From NCBI GenBank assembly GCA_015680685.1, contig MNCI01016273.1, forward strand, positions 1,927,625 to 1,989,624: DNA of 62,000 nt. The letters are read 5' to 3'. The DNA comes from Gnetum montanum. Lineage: Eukaryota; Streptophyta; Gnetopsida; Gnetales; Gnetaceae. Within the stretch, counting starts at the first letter, position 1, and the number at the start of each line of letters is the position of its first letter. The translations under genes and the position numbers were made by a program. The notes under the pieces were generated by a model, which saw only the letters and a list, made by a program, of their open reading frames with translations, made no database searches and had not been told where the DNA came from. Below are positions 46,056 through 58,599 of the stretch, piece by piece.

Positions 46056-46894
46056 TTTCTAAGGAACACACCTCAAAAAATTCCAATTGGTTCATAAACT
46101 CTTCAATTATGATGCCAAAGATACCAATGAAACAAGAAAAAAAAGAAACTTTTTTATTCCATGATAAAATTTAGATTGCATGGTAGAAATAACACATAAT
46201 AAGGATATGGAACAAAACCCAAGATAATCAATCATAGTACAATCATTAAGAAATAAGTTTTTCAAGTTAAGCACACAACCCAATTAGCCCTACAAGGAAG
46301 ATTCTCACTCTCTTTATAGTACTCTCTCAACTCTTCCGTATAAGCTAATAGCAAGGCATCAACTTAGAGGTATTTACAAACTTTTATAGTTTCCTGGTGA
46401 TCATTCATCTTTCTTAAATTTGCATGTATTTTTTTTGAAAAAATAAAATTTTATATAATATTAATGATTGTGACTCACAGGTCCTTGTATCTACCAGACT
46501 ATGACCAAACCATGACCAAACCATGACTTTCATCCTATTGCATTGTTAAAATCCATAGAAATTTGGTTATTGTTTCTTAATGGATTGCACTTAGTTGTAA
46601 CTGGTAACCTTAGACTATAGCTCATTGCAACTCACAATAAGTTGTAACTCACTACCCAAACTTGGAATTTAAAATTTCATTATAAGTTCTAAACTATGGT
46701 AGACTATGATGCATAGTTTCTTACAATGATAAATTATGATTAGTTGTGGCAATAAACTCATAGTGACCTATCTGACATACAACAACACTGAAACAACTTC
46801 AAAAATATATTTAAGTACATATGCATGACTCTAGAAACTCCTAAATATATAAAAGATATGAAATATATCAGAGAGGTGGGCTGATTTTTTATCA
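46056..46894 (-). repeat. 5' LTR of the truncated chromovirus-like element (about 839 bp)
   Basis: Starts TGATAAAAAATCAGCCCACC at 46894 (minus) and ends just before the primer site. Its start resembles the LTR start at 47872 (TGATGAAGATGTCAACCCAC). It carries ACTATGACCAAACCATGACC-type repeats in U3. Confidence 0.65.
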
Positions 46895-46899
46895 TTTAA

Positions 46900-47872
46900 G
46901 AGTCTTTATGAGTATCTCCCTTGAATTCCATAATTCAATCTCACTCAAGTACAAAGAACCAACATAATTTGACAATGGAATAAGAAAAGAAATGAAGAAC
47001 TTTATTCTTTCTTAAAAGAACATTATTACATCACACAAACAAAGAAAGAAACATATCCAAGGATAAACAATTAATTAATAAAATCCTCACATCTCTAACA
47101 ATATAAGATAGATCATCAAGGGATGATTACACAATCTCAATTAGTTAAGAAAATATCTCTCACAATATCTCAAGCATAGGATGGCTTAAATGATCTTGGT
47201 TATGTTCTATTATGTCATATGGGTCCTTTATAGTTTTTTAAGTATTATTTCACCTTTCTCAACTATTGGGATGTCTTGAAACTCATGCCTTTTCTTTAAA
47301 AATGATTTTAATCAAAACTACAAATGACTATAACTTGTAGTACCCTTATAGTTTTCATCTTGTAATGAGATTATGTCTACACCTAGGCATACTAGTAAAT
47401 TACATATTATTTTCATCTTTGTTTCTTAGTAGATTGTAACCCTACTATGACCATGTTAAGACTTACAACTTTAAAATTGTAACTCATTGAAATCCCTACC
47501 ATCTTGAAACTCATCTTCCAAACTATAAAACACATGAGATTAACTATTTTAATGGACTATGATAGGCTATAACTCAAAGGACTAGACTATGAATCACTAT
47601 GACATGTGATAACCTTATAGTTCATCATCTTACTTAAAATACATGCTATTGGCTATTAAAATACATTGTAATAGACTGCAACTTAAAATTACTTATTGGA
47701 CTATACTACAACTCACTACAACCAATAGTAACCTTGTAGTTACTTGCCCATACCACATAAATTATTCAAATGACATCAAACACACTATCAAACATAAACT
47801 TATAACTCCTACTACTACTAGGATATAGTGAAAATAAGAATTATTTCTAAGAGTGGGTTGACATCTTCATCA
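46900..47872 (-). repeat. 3' LTR of the chromovirus-like element
   Basis: Aligns with 52881-53856. The lower end is uncertain by a few bases (46900-46905). U3 has loose repeats of about 110-130 bp built on ACTACAACTCACTAT and CCTTGTAGTT words. Confidence 0.82.
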
Positions 47873-47888
47873 TCTTCCTCTTCCTTCA
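47873..47888 (-). other. Polypurine tract
   Basis: GAAGGAAGAGGAAGA directly before the 3' LTR start on the minus strand; 15 of 15 purines. A very good plus-strand primer site. Confidence 0.85.
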
Positions 47889-48259
47889 AAATAGACTTGT
47901 CTTCAATTGGATGTTATAGTTGGAATAGCACTTAGCCCCTACTAATACAAATCATTCTAATGAACCAAATAACATTTTCAGGCATTTCATGACTCTAATA
48001 CCTTAGGTACTCATGGATCTTATTATCTTTTTTTCTTTTAGTCTTTCTTACTTATAATACAATTGGCTTTCTTGATGACTTGTATGAAGCTTGAGCTTCA
48101 CTTACATCATTGAGTATTTTAAGACTATTTTCTAGATGTAATGCAAGAACAATTCCATTATATGGGCTCAAACTTGAAATCTTAAATAGAAATGAAATAT
48201 AAAGTCATTAGGTAACTCAATCTCATAATAATTTGAATTGATCTTCATCTTAATTTTGA
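47889..48259 (-). other. 3' untranslated part of the chromovirus-like element
   Basis: Between the end of integrase-like sequence and the polypurine tract. No frame recognised. Confidence 0.4.
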
Positions 48260-49420
48260 AGGAACCAGTTTTCCTTAACTTGAGCTTCTAGAAGTGCATA
48301 TTCCTCTATCTTTCCTTTCTCAAATATATTCAAAAATAATCACCAATTTGAAATTCAATTATTCACTTGCACTCATTGATCTTAAAAAACATATCCTTTT
48401 CTTTCTTCTCTAAGTAAGATTTGACATTTTAATGCAATTGTTTCATTAAATTAAAGCTCAAATAAGCACAATCATTAAATTTCTTTAGCTTGTCAACCAT
48501 CTTTGTTGAAAACTCATAATTTTCCACAAAATAACTTTCACTAATGCTTGTGTGTAAAGCATTATTATATAAGAACTCAGCATGGGATAACATATTTTTT
48601 TCATCTTTAAGGTTGATCCTAATATAAACACCTCAATATCTTCAATATGAACCTATTTACCACTTCAATATATCCATCTATTTAAGGGTGGTAAGCATTA
48701 AGAAAGGATAACTTGCTTCCCAATAATGTTTAAAGTGACCTCCAAAAGTAATTAGTGAATATGACATTTCTATCACTTACAATATTTAAAGGAATTCCAT
48801 AAAATTCATTACATGCTAAAATAATAAATGAGTAATATGTGAAGCATCACTACTTCTCTTGCATGCAATAAAATAATCTATCTTAGTGAAAATATATGCA
48901 ACCACAAGCATGGAATCATGACCAAATCTTGCCTTTGGAATGCCACAAATGAATTCCAAAGAAATACTTTCCTAAGGAGGATTTAGAATTGGAAAAGGCA
49001 AGTAATGATCATCATTGCCTTTACCATCATTAAAATTTTTGCAAACATAATACTCCATAAATTTAACCATATATTTATACATATCTAGCTAAAAATAATT
49101 TTTCCTCAATAATTACAAAGTCTTTATTTTATTCATATGGGCAGTCATATCACTATTGTGCTTTTTCTCAAGAAGCTTGAACCTAAAATCATATTTGGAA
49201 ATACAAATTTCACCATCTTTAAATTAAATATCATTCTTCACATGATATTCTCTACATTTATCATCTCTTCCTAATAATGGAGAATGTACTTATATATTTC
49301 ATTAAAATTAGTATCACTAGGATACAATTAAGAAAAACATTCAAATCCTTTGAATTCCATACTAAAATGAGTAATATGAATTCTAGACAAAGCATCAACA
49401 ATAACATTTAACTTGTCACT
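48260..49420 (-). pseudogene. Integrase pseudogene (chromovirus-like)
   Basis: Reads EFICGIPKARFGHDSMLVVAY, FTKIDYFIACK, PLNIVSDRNVIFTNYFWRSL and SFLNAYHP-IDGYIEVVNR with frame changes. NAYHPQTDGQTEVVNR is the signature around the catalytic Glu in chromovirus integrases. A C-terminal YEIELPNDF segment lies near 48220-48260. Stops abound. Confidence 0.75.
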
Positions 49421-49599
49421 TTTATTTTTTCAAATAAAATAAATTCTTACAAATTTTTTATCTATTTTCTATACTTAGCACTCAATTTCTTTTAAGAATT
49501 TAAAAGTTAAAGTGGTCTATGATCAATCAACAAAAGAAATTCAAATCCTAGCAAGTAATGTCTTCAATGTTTAATAGCTTGAAATATAGCATACAAGTC

Positions 49600-50720
49600 C
49601 TTCTCATATATGCTATATCTTTTTATAGATTCATTTAATTTTTTAGAAACAAATGTAATTGGTTACCCTCTTGAGAAAGCATAGCTCCAATAGTAAGCTT
49701 ACTTGCATCTATCTTTACTTCAAATAGCTTGGAGAAGTTTAGAATTTCCAAAACTAGATCACTAAAAATATTCTCCTTTAATGCTTGAAAACAATTTTCT
49801 TTTATATCATTCCATATAAAATTTAAATTCTTCTTCAAACAAGATAGCATAGGTCATGCAATAGAACTACAATTTCTAATGAGTCTCCTAGAGAAATAAT
49901 TCAAATCAAGAAAAGATCTTATCTCTTCCACATCTTTAGGTGAAGATAACTTCTCAATTATCTTGATCTTACTTGGCCCCATCTTTACTTGATTTTTGAA
50001 AACAACATGATCTAAGTAGATAATTTCCTTTTTTATAAAATGACATTTTTTGGAATTAATCACTAATTGAGTTTCATGCAAAATTAAGCACTCTAATCCC
50101 AAGTGTTGCACATGTTCATCTTCATTAGAGGTATAAATAAGAATATAATCAAATAAAACTATGAAAACGTTTGACTAACATCTCTTAATACATCATACAT
50201 AAGCTTCATAGATGTGGTTGAAGCATTGGTTCAACCAAAAGGTATGACTAAAAACTCATACAAATCAATAGTTATCTTGAATTTCATTTTCCATTCATCT
50301 TCTAATATAATTTTAACTTAATGATATCTAGTTTTTAGAATAATCTTTGAAAAGATTTTATCATTAGCCAAAACATATAGAATATTATCCAACCTAGGAA
50401 TAGAAAATTTGTATAGAATACTAATTATATTAATACCTCTAGAATCAATACACATTTTCATCTTATTAGTATCTTTCTTGGGAACAAGAATATCTAGAAT
50501 GACACATGAAGAAATAGATTCCTTAATAAAATCATTAGAGAGAGGCCCATCACTTGTGCCATTACTTCCTTTGATGTGGAGTCATATGGTAAGTCCTATC
50601 ATTTGGAATGGTAGCTGTAGGTATGAATTCAATTTGATTTTAGATGGATCTCATTAGAGAATATATTTCTAAGTTACCTTTAAAGACATTAATAAATTCT
50701 AGCATCAAAGAATGTACAAC
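49600..50720 (-). pseudogene. Reverse transcriptase and RNase H pseudogene (chromovirus-like)
   Basis: Reads ILVPKKDTNKMKMCIDSRGIN, YKFSIPRLDNIL, YEFLVIPFG, a stop, TNAS, FDYILIYT (one catalytic Asp replaced by Tyr), then HLGLECLILHETQLVINSKKCHFIKKEI and EIRSFLDLNYFSRRLI. RNase H begins CFQALKENIFSDLVLEILNFSKLFEVKIDASKLTIGAMLSQEG. Order and wording are standard for chromoviruses. Confidence 0.82.
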
Positions 50721-50879
50721 TAATGGAAGTTCACTTGGGAGCTTCTCTTTAATTGTTGCAATGATAGAAATAATGACAAATTCATGACTATGTTTCTCAT
50801 GTTCCTTAACATATTATGTTTCACTAAGAAAATTAATGAAGCATTAATACACACATTTTCCCTATATTATTTCAATGTC

Positions 50880-51120
50880 AATAGAATCAATTCATGAATT
50901 CCACCTCTCCTATAAATTAATCAAATATTCCTAGATTCATTATAAGTAGCATTATTATCATAACTCCAAGGTCTACCAAGTATGACATTAGTAATATCCA
51001 TCAAAGGACTTACATTTCACTTGATCTTTGAAAGAAGTAATCTGAAAATATAAAATACATCTTTCCTTTGCCTCTTATAAATGTCTCTAATACACTCTAT
51101 AAGGCTTAGGATAATGAAAT
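50880..51120 (-). pseudogene. Aspartic protease remnant (chromovirus-like)
   Basis: The C-terminal protease signature MDITNVILGRPWSYDNNATYN is readable at about 51010-50930, corresponding to LLGRPWQYD in related elements. The active-site part is not convincing. Confidence 0.6.
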
Positions 51121-51179
51121 TTCTTTAATCCAAATTTATTAATATTCTTAGAGGAAATACATTTTTTTAGCATCTCCAT

Positions 51180-52519
51180 CTATTAAGATGTGAAGCCATT
51201 TTTCACTAAAGATGCATCTAGCCGTCATTCTAAAAAGCATTTCCTCAAAGAATCTTTACTAGCATTCACATTTTTCATTAATGAATTAATCTCAGTAACA
51301 TATTTAATTAAAGGAGCATTAGGATTACCTTCTTTTAAAGACTTTGCTTTCTCAAATTATAAAGCTCCTTGTCCTTTGAAGACATGGATTTCTTGCATTT
51401 TCATTACTTAAGTTCTAATTATCCATAATTGAAGCAGTTTACCTTGGAAGCATTACATTTCCTTAACATTTCTCCTTCATAGAATATTGACCTTTTGTAG
51501 TCTTCTCTTGCTTCTGATGTGAGTTATCCTTAACAATACCTTTCTTCTTTGCTACTTTATTTTCCTTAGAAGTCTTGGTGTCTTTGTCTTTGGAAGAGTT
51601 GGGATCTTTGTTGAAGCTTTAAAATTTCTTTTCATCCTTAAAAGTTAAATCAAAAGTCTCATCCCAGGTTTGAGGTTTGTAGAAGATAAGTTCTTGCTAG
51701 AATTCCTTTATTAATCCATCTTTGAAGTTAGAAGCTTATTCATATTCATCCCAATGTACCTCAACTTGCTAAATAGCTTTGTAAAATCTCATGTAATATT
51801 GTTTATACATTTATCTCCTTATCTTATACATTTTAACATTTGGATAGCCTCTTCTCTATGATGAGGCTTTTTAAATCATTTACTAAGTATGAATTGCATG
51901 AGAGACAAATCATTGGTAAGATTACCATTGCTTACTATATAAGAATAACTTTCCTTCTTCCACTATAGTTATGCCATACCATCAAGATTAGTTTCAACAT
52001 ATCGCATCTTTTGATAATCTTCTACATCTTCAAGCTCAAAATATTTGTTGATCATCTTAAGCCAAAAGATAAAGAATTAAATATCTTCCATTCCATTAAA
52101 GGATTTAACTTCAACATGAGATATACTAGAGGCATGTCTAAAATCCTTAGTAAGAGAAAGCTCAATTCCTTCACCTTGATTTCTTTAAGCTCTTGAAGAA
52201 AGTTCTTTCTTTTATTTCCTTAAGACTTTCTCTTAATACTTAGACCATAAAAAAGCTAATCATATTATTCTAAATTCTCTCCAAAGTCTTTATTCTCAAA
52301 AGAAACACCATCTTCAAGAGAAGGAATGGATGAATGTATTAAAGAAGAATTTGATGAAGAATCTATTGAGTTGTTCCCTTGCCTATATGTCTTTGGTGAA
52401 GAAGCATGTCCTTTATTCTCTTCTAGCTTTTTAATTTTTTCAAGAATTAACATGAGATAATTTTTCATGTCTTCTATGTCTTTACTTAATGATTGAACTA
52501 TCTTCTTCCTTGGAGCCAT
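51180..52519 (-). pseudogene. gag pseudogene (chromovirus-like)
   Basis: Starts MAPRKKIVQSLSKDIEDMKNYLM at 52519, an 84-codon open stretch with a coiled-coil-like beginning and a Ser-rich tail. Later pieces include QVEVHWDEYE and SNFKDGLIKEF, then LIFYKPQTWDETFDLTFKDEKKF and a Lys/Ser-rich part, in the usual Gag order. Heavily interrupted. Confidence 0.6.
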
Positions 52520-52865
52520 GATGAATATGACCTAAAAATATGAATTTTACAATGTTCTACAAGAATAAGTAAAAGATAAAGAAGTTTCAAAATAACAAAA
52601 GAAAGATTCCTAAAATCTTAGTAGAAATTAGTTTAATCTATTTAAACCCTATCTATTATAAGAAAATGGGTATTCAATTCTATAATTACTTTCCAATTCT
52701 TTAAATATATGACAAAGCTATGGATCAAAGGAGTTTTTCAAACACTAAAGAGTATGGGAAGAAATATCAATTAAGAATTCAAAAAAAAAATTGATGATAT
52801 AAAAAGTGATTCCTTATATTTACAATGAGGATAATTCACTTGAATTAAATTATCTTCAAAGATAA

Positions 52866-52878
52866 TGCTATCATACCA
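52866..52878 (-). other. Primer binding site, initiator tRNA-Met type
   Basis: TGGTATGATAGCA, close to TGGTATCAGAGC, three bases inside the 5' LTR. Confidence 0.78.
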
Positions 52879-52880
52879 AT

Positions 52881-53856
52881 CTAATGAGGAGCTTCCTTAG
52901 ATTCTACAATCCAAACTCGATCAGGTGTAAAGAACCAATAAAATTCCATCATTGAATAATAAATAAAATAAATAAATTTATTTCTAATCAAATGGTATTG
53001 ATTACAATGCACAAAGAAAAAAAATACATCTCCAAGAATAGACCATAAATCAATCAAATCCTTATACCTCTCACAATGTAAGGTAGATCATCAAGAAATT
53101 ATCACACTTTTAATTACTCAAGAAAATCTCTTTGACATTCCCGCAAGCATAGAATGAACTATAATGATTTTAGCCATATTCTATTATGTCCTCTAGGCCT
53201 TATAGCTTTTTCAAGTGTCATTTAACCTTCATTGATCATTGGGATACCTCAAAAATCTTGCGCTTTCTTTAAAAAATATTTTAATCGATACTACAAGTGA
53301 TTGCAACTCATAGTGTCCTTGTAGCTTTCATCTTGAAATGAAATTGTATCTACATCTAGGCATACTAGTAAAATGCATATTATTTTTTTCTCTATTTCTT
53401 AGAAAACTATAATGCTACTACAACCATGTTGAGACTCAACTTCAAAGGCTACAACTCACTATGACTTGCAGTGTTTTGTAACTCATCTTCTAACCTAGAA
53501 AACACATGAAGTTGACCATTAGAAGAGACTACAATAGATTGTAACTTGAAATTACTTGTATGAATAGACTAAAACTCATTATGACATGTAGTGATCTTGT
53601 AATTAATCATTTGCCTTGGAAAATACATAAAATTGGTAATTATAGTATACTCTTGTAGATTATAAGTCATAGTTACCTAGAGGACTAGACTACAACTCAG
53701 TACTACTTACAATAACCTCATAGGTACTTACCCAAGCCACATAAAGCACTCAAATAACTTCAAACAAACTATTAAACATAAACATACAACTCCAACTACT
53801 ACTAGGATATAATGAGATTAAAAAATACCTTTAGGAGTGGATTAAAGTCCTCATCA
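52881..53856 (-). repeat. 5' LTR of the chromovirus-like element (about 976 bp)
   Basis: Minus-strand start TGATGAGGACTTTAATCC at 53856; ends CTCATTAGA before the primer site. Partner of 46900-47872. Confidence 0.82.
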
Positions 53857-53868
53857 TCTACTCAATAT

Positions 53869-54180
53869 TTGAATTACCTAATATTAGTAAGAATTATTTT
53901 GATATTAATGAGATTAATTTGATTTTATGATATTTGAACATCAATTTTCTTGAAAGACTAGTATTTGAAATGAACTGCTTCATATTTATACTTTGTATTA
54001 AAGCATAGTAGCTTTTGCCTTAAATTTAAGGAATATTGTTGTGAATTTTTATGAAATTTCATTTGGATATCATCATTATTTCTTTAAGTTTTACCTTTTG
54101 ATCTATGAAAGGTATGACATATAAGTCTTTTACTATGAAAGAGCTTGGAAGAGAGCCTAAGATAATCAAGATAGCTTGAG
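53869..54180 (+). pseudogene. Inverted copy of a chromovirus gag leader
   Basis: From TTTGAATTACCTAATATT onward it matches the reverse complement of about 45620-45965, including the start ATGAAAGGTATGACATATAAG at about 54108. Its own LTR and primer site are missing; the neighbouring element's LTR begins 12 bp away. Similarity is lost near 54180. Confidence 0.7.
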
Positions 54181-54195
54181 GTAAGATGAGAAACA

Positions 54196-54841
54196 TGAGT
54201 AAGAGAGTAGTCAAAGGGAAGATGAAGAGTCTCCTATGACTCTTATCTTATCTTAAGTTTATGTGCTCCCAGTGTGAGAAAGGTTTAGGAATTTAGAGGA
54301 GACATGTATATTCTCTAATATGATTAAGAAAGTTGAGTTAAAATTGACTCCTCATTGTTAATGATATTATCATTTTGAAATTGATTAATAGAAGGAGAGT
54401 TTCTCCATTTCAATTGTATTCTTATTTTCTAACTTAATCTAGCTTATAAAAGTATGGAATTTGATCCATTTATGATTTGTTGAGATAGATCCTTACTAGA
54501 TAAATGAGCTTAAAGTAAGGCAAGAGTAAGAGTATTTGAGGGAAATATTAGTTGAAGAAAACATGAAAATCCTTCTATGAGTATTATCTTATTTTGAGCT
54601 TGTATGCTCCATGTGTGAGAAAGTATTAAGAATTGAGAGAGAACATGTACAATTGCTAAGATTCTTGGGAGAGTTAAGTTGAGCTTGGCTCCTTATTATT
54701 AATGTAATTTTTCTTTTGAGATTGATTAATAGAGGTAGAGTTTCTTCATTTCACTATGTTCTTTCTTTCTAAGTTAATTTAGCTTATGAAGTATGAATTG
54801 GGCTCATTTAGGATTTTGTTGAGGTAAATCCTTACCAATAT
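54196..54841. repeat. Two-unit tandem duplication (about 343 bp period)
   Basis: 54226-54500 and 54569-54841 share ordered blocks: TATCTTA then TATGCTCC, GTGTGAGAAAG, GAGAGTTTC, GATTGATTAATAGA and GAGATAGATCCTTAC/GAGGTAAATCCTTAC. No convincing frame. Confidence 0.8.
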
Positions 54842-55979
54842 AATGCTTCAAAAATAAGATTGTTTTCGATACAAAATTTACTCTATTAGTTCATCAATTT
54901 CATCATTTAACTTAGTATCATTTTTGATTTATTATTATTTCATCAATAATTCATCATTTTCAACAATTTCAACTCTCATAAAAAATTTCTCACTTCATCT
55001 CACCATCAAATCATCAACATTAACAATATCATCAAATTATTTCAACAAAATTTACTTAAAAATAATTCAACATTCAAGTCTAGAAGATCAAAGGTCATCA
55101 AGGTTATACAATTTAATTCAACTATAAAATTAATTTAATTTAATTTAATAATCATTGTAGATTATTTAGAGATATCAAGCAACATCAAGGATCAAATTTT
55201 TCTTGAAATCTAAACTCCAAATTCTTCAAATTTTGATCTTTTCATTTCACCACAACCTAGCCATGACTTATGGAATCATCAAAAAATAAACCATGACTCG
55301 TGGTCATTTTTTGATCTTCTCAATCTTAAACTACAAGGTTTTCATCACTTTTGGTTACTAAAATTATGAACTATAACTCAACCATGTCTTGTGACATTTT
55401 TTCAAAACTCATAATGAAGTATTTTGACAAAATTAGATAGCTTAGAATGATATTATTCTAATCCAAACTTGACTAAATAAATTAACTCTAGTTAAGCTAA
55501 AATTTTGCAAGGAGATAGATGTTTTCATGATATTTCAAATGAGCTTAAAATCACCTTTAAACTCCAAATAACAAGGAAGTTACAAGATTTCAAAATTGAC
55601 TAAAAAATATGAGTTTTTGACCATGACCTATAGTTAGGCTATAGTAAATATTCCAAGATCTACGGTATCCATAATGTAAAATTTTTTAATAATTTTATTA
55701 GATCATGAATCATCGTGCCCTCATGGTCCACTCATTAAATGATAAAATTTGAATTTTTTCCCCTATTTGTAAAGACCATGACTCATGATTAACTCATAGT
55801 TTAATTACTATGACTTGTGTTGTAATGCCATAACTCATGGTAAATAAATGTTTACACTTTCACTAACTTTTATTAGAATTTTGGTGTTTTTGTCAAGTGC
55901 TTCATCCTCCAAATTCTAAAAATTAGTATTAGAGCTAAAGGTTAAAGCCATGGAAGATTAAAATAAAAGATTTCCAAGA
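54842..55979. other. AT-rich sequence, unassigned
   Basis: Contains several CCATGACT-(C/T)ATGG words between 55240 and 55850 that recall the U3 of the LTR at 46056-46894, and a short TAATT repeat. It may include an old LTR; no gene recognised. Confidence 0.35.
55131..55151. repeat. (TAATT)n microsatellite
   Basis: Four units of a 5-bp TAATT/TTTAA repeat. Confidence 0.85.
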
Positions 55980-57260
55980 TGTTCAATTATTTTAGATAGC
56001 ACTCATAATTTTAGATTATGGTAACACATGATAAAGGGGTTATTGAATTTGAATGATTTTTAGAACATTGTACAAAAAGGAAAAGAACAAATTTCAAAGA
56101 ATGTCAAAAGAATATGACATGGCAAGAGGAATCATTTGCAATTCAATTTGTACTAAAAATCAAAAATAAAATTTCAAGCATAAAGACTAATAGAGAAATG
56201 TGCCAATACACTTAATAGAAAAATTAGTACAATGAGGATACAACGTAAACTCAAATGAAAGGGTCAAAGACTTTAAGAAATAAATGTGGGTAGTATCAAA
56301 TTGGAGAATTAAAAGAGAAAGAAAAATTAGAGGCATTTCAAAATAAAAATTCAATAAAGAAGAAAACACATGAAAGGTCAAATTAATAAAATATAAAACA
56401 TTCAAGAGGCAAAGAGAAGTCACACATAAAACAGAAAGATTCCAATATTCAATAGAAATTATCAATTACTAAAGAAATATAAGGTTAAAACCAAAGGCGA
56501 AATAGAAAATACTATTTTATGCATTCTCTCATTCTAACCAAAAAATTCCATTAAAAATGTAACTATTAAAAACAAGATTCACAAATCATATAACAACAAT
56601 AATAGATGTCTTTACTAATATCTATTTCATACATGGCCTTGGCAAGAAAAATTAGAGATTCTTGGAATATGCACCATCATATTAATTTGAAAGATAGGAG
56701 TTGATTTAAAATTAGAAATGTGATTTATATTCCAAATCTTGAAAAACCTCTATTATCAGTTAGCCAATTCATAAATCAAAATTACAAATTGATATTTGAC
56801 CAAAAATATTACAGTATTTACGATGAAAAAATAACAAAGTAAAATTTAAAATGCTTTGAAATGAAATCTATTATGTAGAATTAGTTCTAAAATTATAGAA
56901 ATTAAGTAATAGGAGAAATCGAAAGGTGACTTCAAGGAATGGGAAGAAAGCTAAAGAAATAGAGGACTTAGAGTTATGCCTATAATTTTTTTTCAAAGAA
57001 TAAATGCAATTCCTCTCTGTCATAAAATTAAAAATTCCAAGACATGAAGAAAAGAAGATGTTCACTCATCTCCATCAAATTTTCTAACTCATAAAAATAC
57101 TAAAGAAGTTGTAATCACTCCATCAAAGAAATAGAAAAGGAAAGAAAGTAGTTCAAGCCAAGACATAAGCACCATAAGTCAAAATAAAAAAATTAGTTTT
57201 TAACTAAGGAGAACTATTTCTAAGAACATTAATTAAGTTTCAAAGATTATAGAATATTGA
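55980..57260 (+). pseudogene. Ty1/copia gag-protease remnant
   Basis: The best part is an open frame at 56633-56842: RDSWNMHHHINLKDRS, a stop, FKIRNVIYIPNLEKPLLSVSQFINQNYKLIFDQ. NVLYVP-L-KNLLSVSQL and the following FD are diagnostic of the Copia protease to GAG-pre-integrase region. Pieces near 56950-57090 (ELC, MQFL, IPRHEEKKMF) fit the GAG-pre-integrase domain. The upstream part is probably gag but weakly supported. RT and integrase core are absent. Confidence 0.62.
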
Positions 57261-57358
57261 TTAAACTCCAAAGTACATCTTTAGGAGAAGTTGTTGGTTG
57301 TAGCATGCACTTTGAACAATCATACCTCACTTAATTTTCATGCCCATGTTATGGACTT

Positions 57359-58223
57359 TGATGAGTGGTGAGGTACCCCTATGCTCAACCATATGAATAC
57401 AAGCATGTATGCATGATCCAGTCGAACTCCATGGACAGAATAGTTGTGGCACCTAGACATTTATACACTGATCGCAGTTCATTGTCTTTCCACCTAACTA
57501 GTATTTACTTTGTCACGTATGGTTTAGTCCAGAGTGAGGTGTATGATGTGGTTTTTACTACTATGCTACTACTAAGGACAATCAGAAATAACTTAATTAA
57601 GCTAATAAGAAATTCGAAATGAGATCTAAGCTAGCCTAAGTGCAATGAGCATCCATCCTTAATCATCCGTACACATCCTGGACTTCATGTACTACTTCTA
57701 GGATTACCAAGCACACATTACTCAAAGCACTACTCAATACACTACTGGGTTACCATGTAGTCACACTTAAATGTTTGTGATTAAAGTATACTCATTTTGC
57801 ATTAACAACAAGAGTAGTAGATGACAATAAAAAATATTAAATAAGAAAACAACAATAAATAATAAATGAATAATTAAAATAATTAAAAGCTAAGTGAATG
57901 CTGCAATGATGGAGCAATCTCGATCTTTATTGTTGATCTTCTGCATGTCCAAGTTCATCATACTTGAACAAAGGTTCCATACAATTACAAGCATGACACT
58001 ACAGGCATGCACTTGGGAAAAGAACTGAAAACTAACTAAAAACTAACAAAAGACACAACACCAAAAGACTCAAGACTCTAATGATTCTAGTTCCTCCACC
58101 CCATGCACCTGAGTGCTATATTTATAGGTTAACATAGGAATCATGATATCATGTATATGATATCATGCCTAGGCTGCGATATTGTGTACCCGATATTAGG
58201 GCCTGGCAAACCATGATTCATTA
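57359..58223 (-). repeat. E3 3' LTR (865 bp)
   Basis: Minus-strand start at 58223 (TAATGAATC, the TG mutated to TA) and end CACCACTCATCA at 57359. TATA box at 58119-58126. U3 has ATGATATCAT words instead of the E1/E2 palindrome array. Confidence 0.82.
58119..58126 (-). promoter_or_regulatory. TATA box of E3 LTR
   Basis: TATAAATA followed by TAGCACTCAGGTGCATGG, the same arrangement as in E1 and E2. Confidence 0.72.
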
Positions 58224-58237
58224 TACCCCCATGATTG
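58224..58237 (-). other. E3 polypurine tract
   Basis: ATCATGGGGGTA, identical to E2. Confidence 0.75.
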
Positions 58238-58599
58238 AATAAAAGCTCATCCTCAACTCAAACAAAATGAGGAACAAGTTCATATGATTACACAATGGAT
58301 GGGTATGGGATTATTAAATGACTATGGGTTATTTCATGCCACAATGTGGGACTAGACAAAACAAAATCTAGAAACCAACACAAAATACAAAAGTTTTTAG
58401 AACTCATGTGGTTCCTGGTGGTGGTAGCTCCTCCATGGGCTTCTTTCCTTTATCCTGTGATCTAGGCTTCTGAAAGGAATACTTTTGAAGGAGTTCTTGA
58501 AGTTTTTCCTCCCTTGTCAAAGGATCATGTGCCATCTATGTTGATGTTCCAATTTTTGATGGAGTCAGCACTTTCCATGGACACAACAGTTGTAGAAAC
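58238..58599 (-). other. E3 3' untranslated end
   Basis: The part near the polypurine tract aligns with E1/E2 (for example GATTATTAA and the CAAGTT-CTCA segment). No separate gene seen. Confidence 0.5.

Larger units (their letters stand above)
46900..53856 (-). mobile_element. Chromovirus-like Ty3/gypsy element with both LTRs (about 7 kb)
   Basis: On the minus strand: 5' LTR 53856-52881, tRNA-Met-type primer site, gag from 52519, protease, RT, RNase H, integrase, polypurine tract 47888-47873, 3' LTR 47872-about 46900. Protein wording fits the chromovirus side of Ty3/gypsy. I found no chromodomain. All frames are decayed. Target duplication not established. Confidence 0.82.

Noticed and set aside
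57365-57622. 85-codon plus-strand frame in the E3 LTR
   Set aside because: Lies wholly in LTR sequence and has no counterpart frame in the E1/E2 LTRs.
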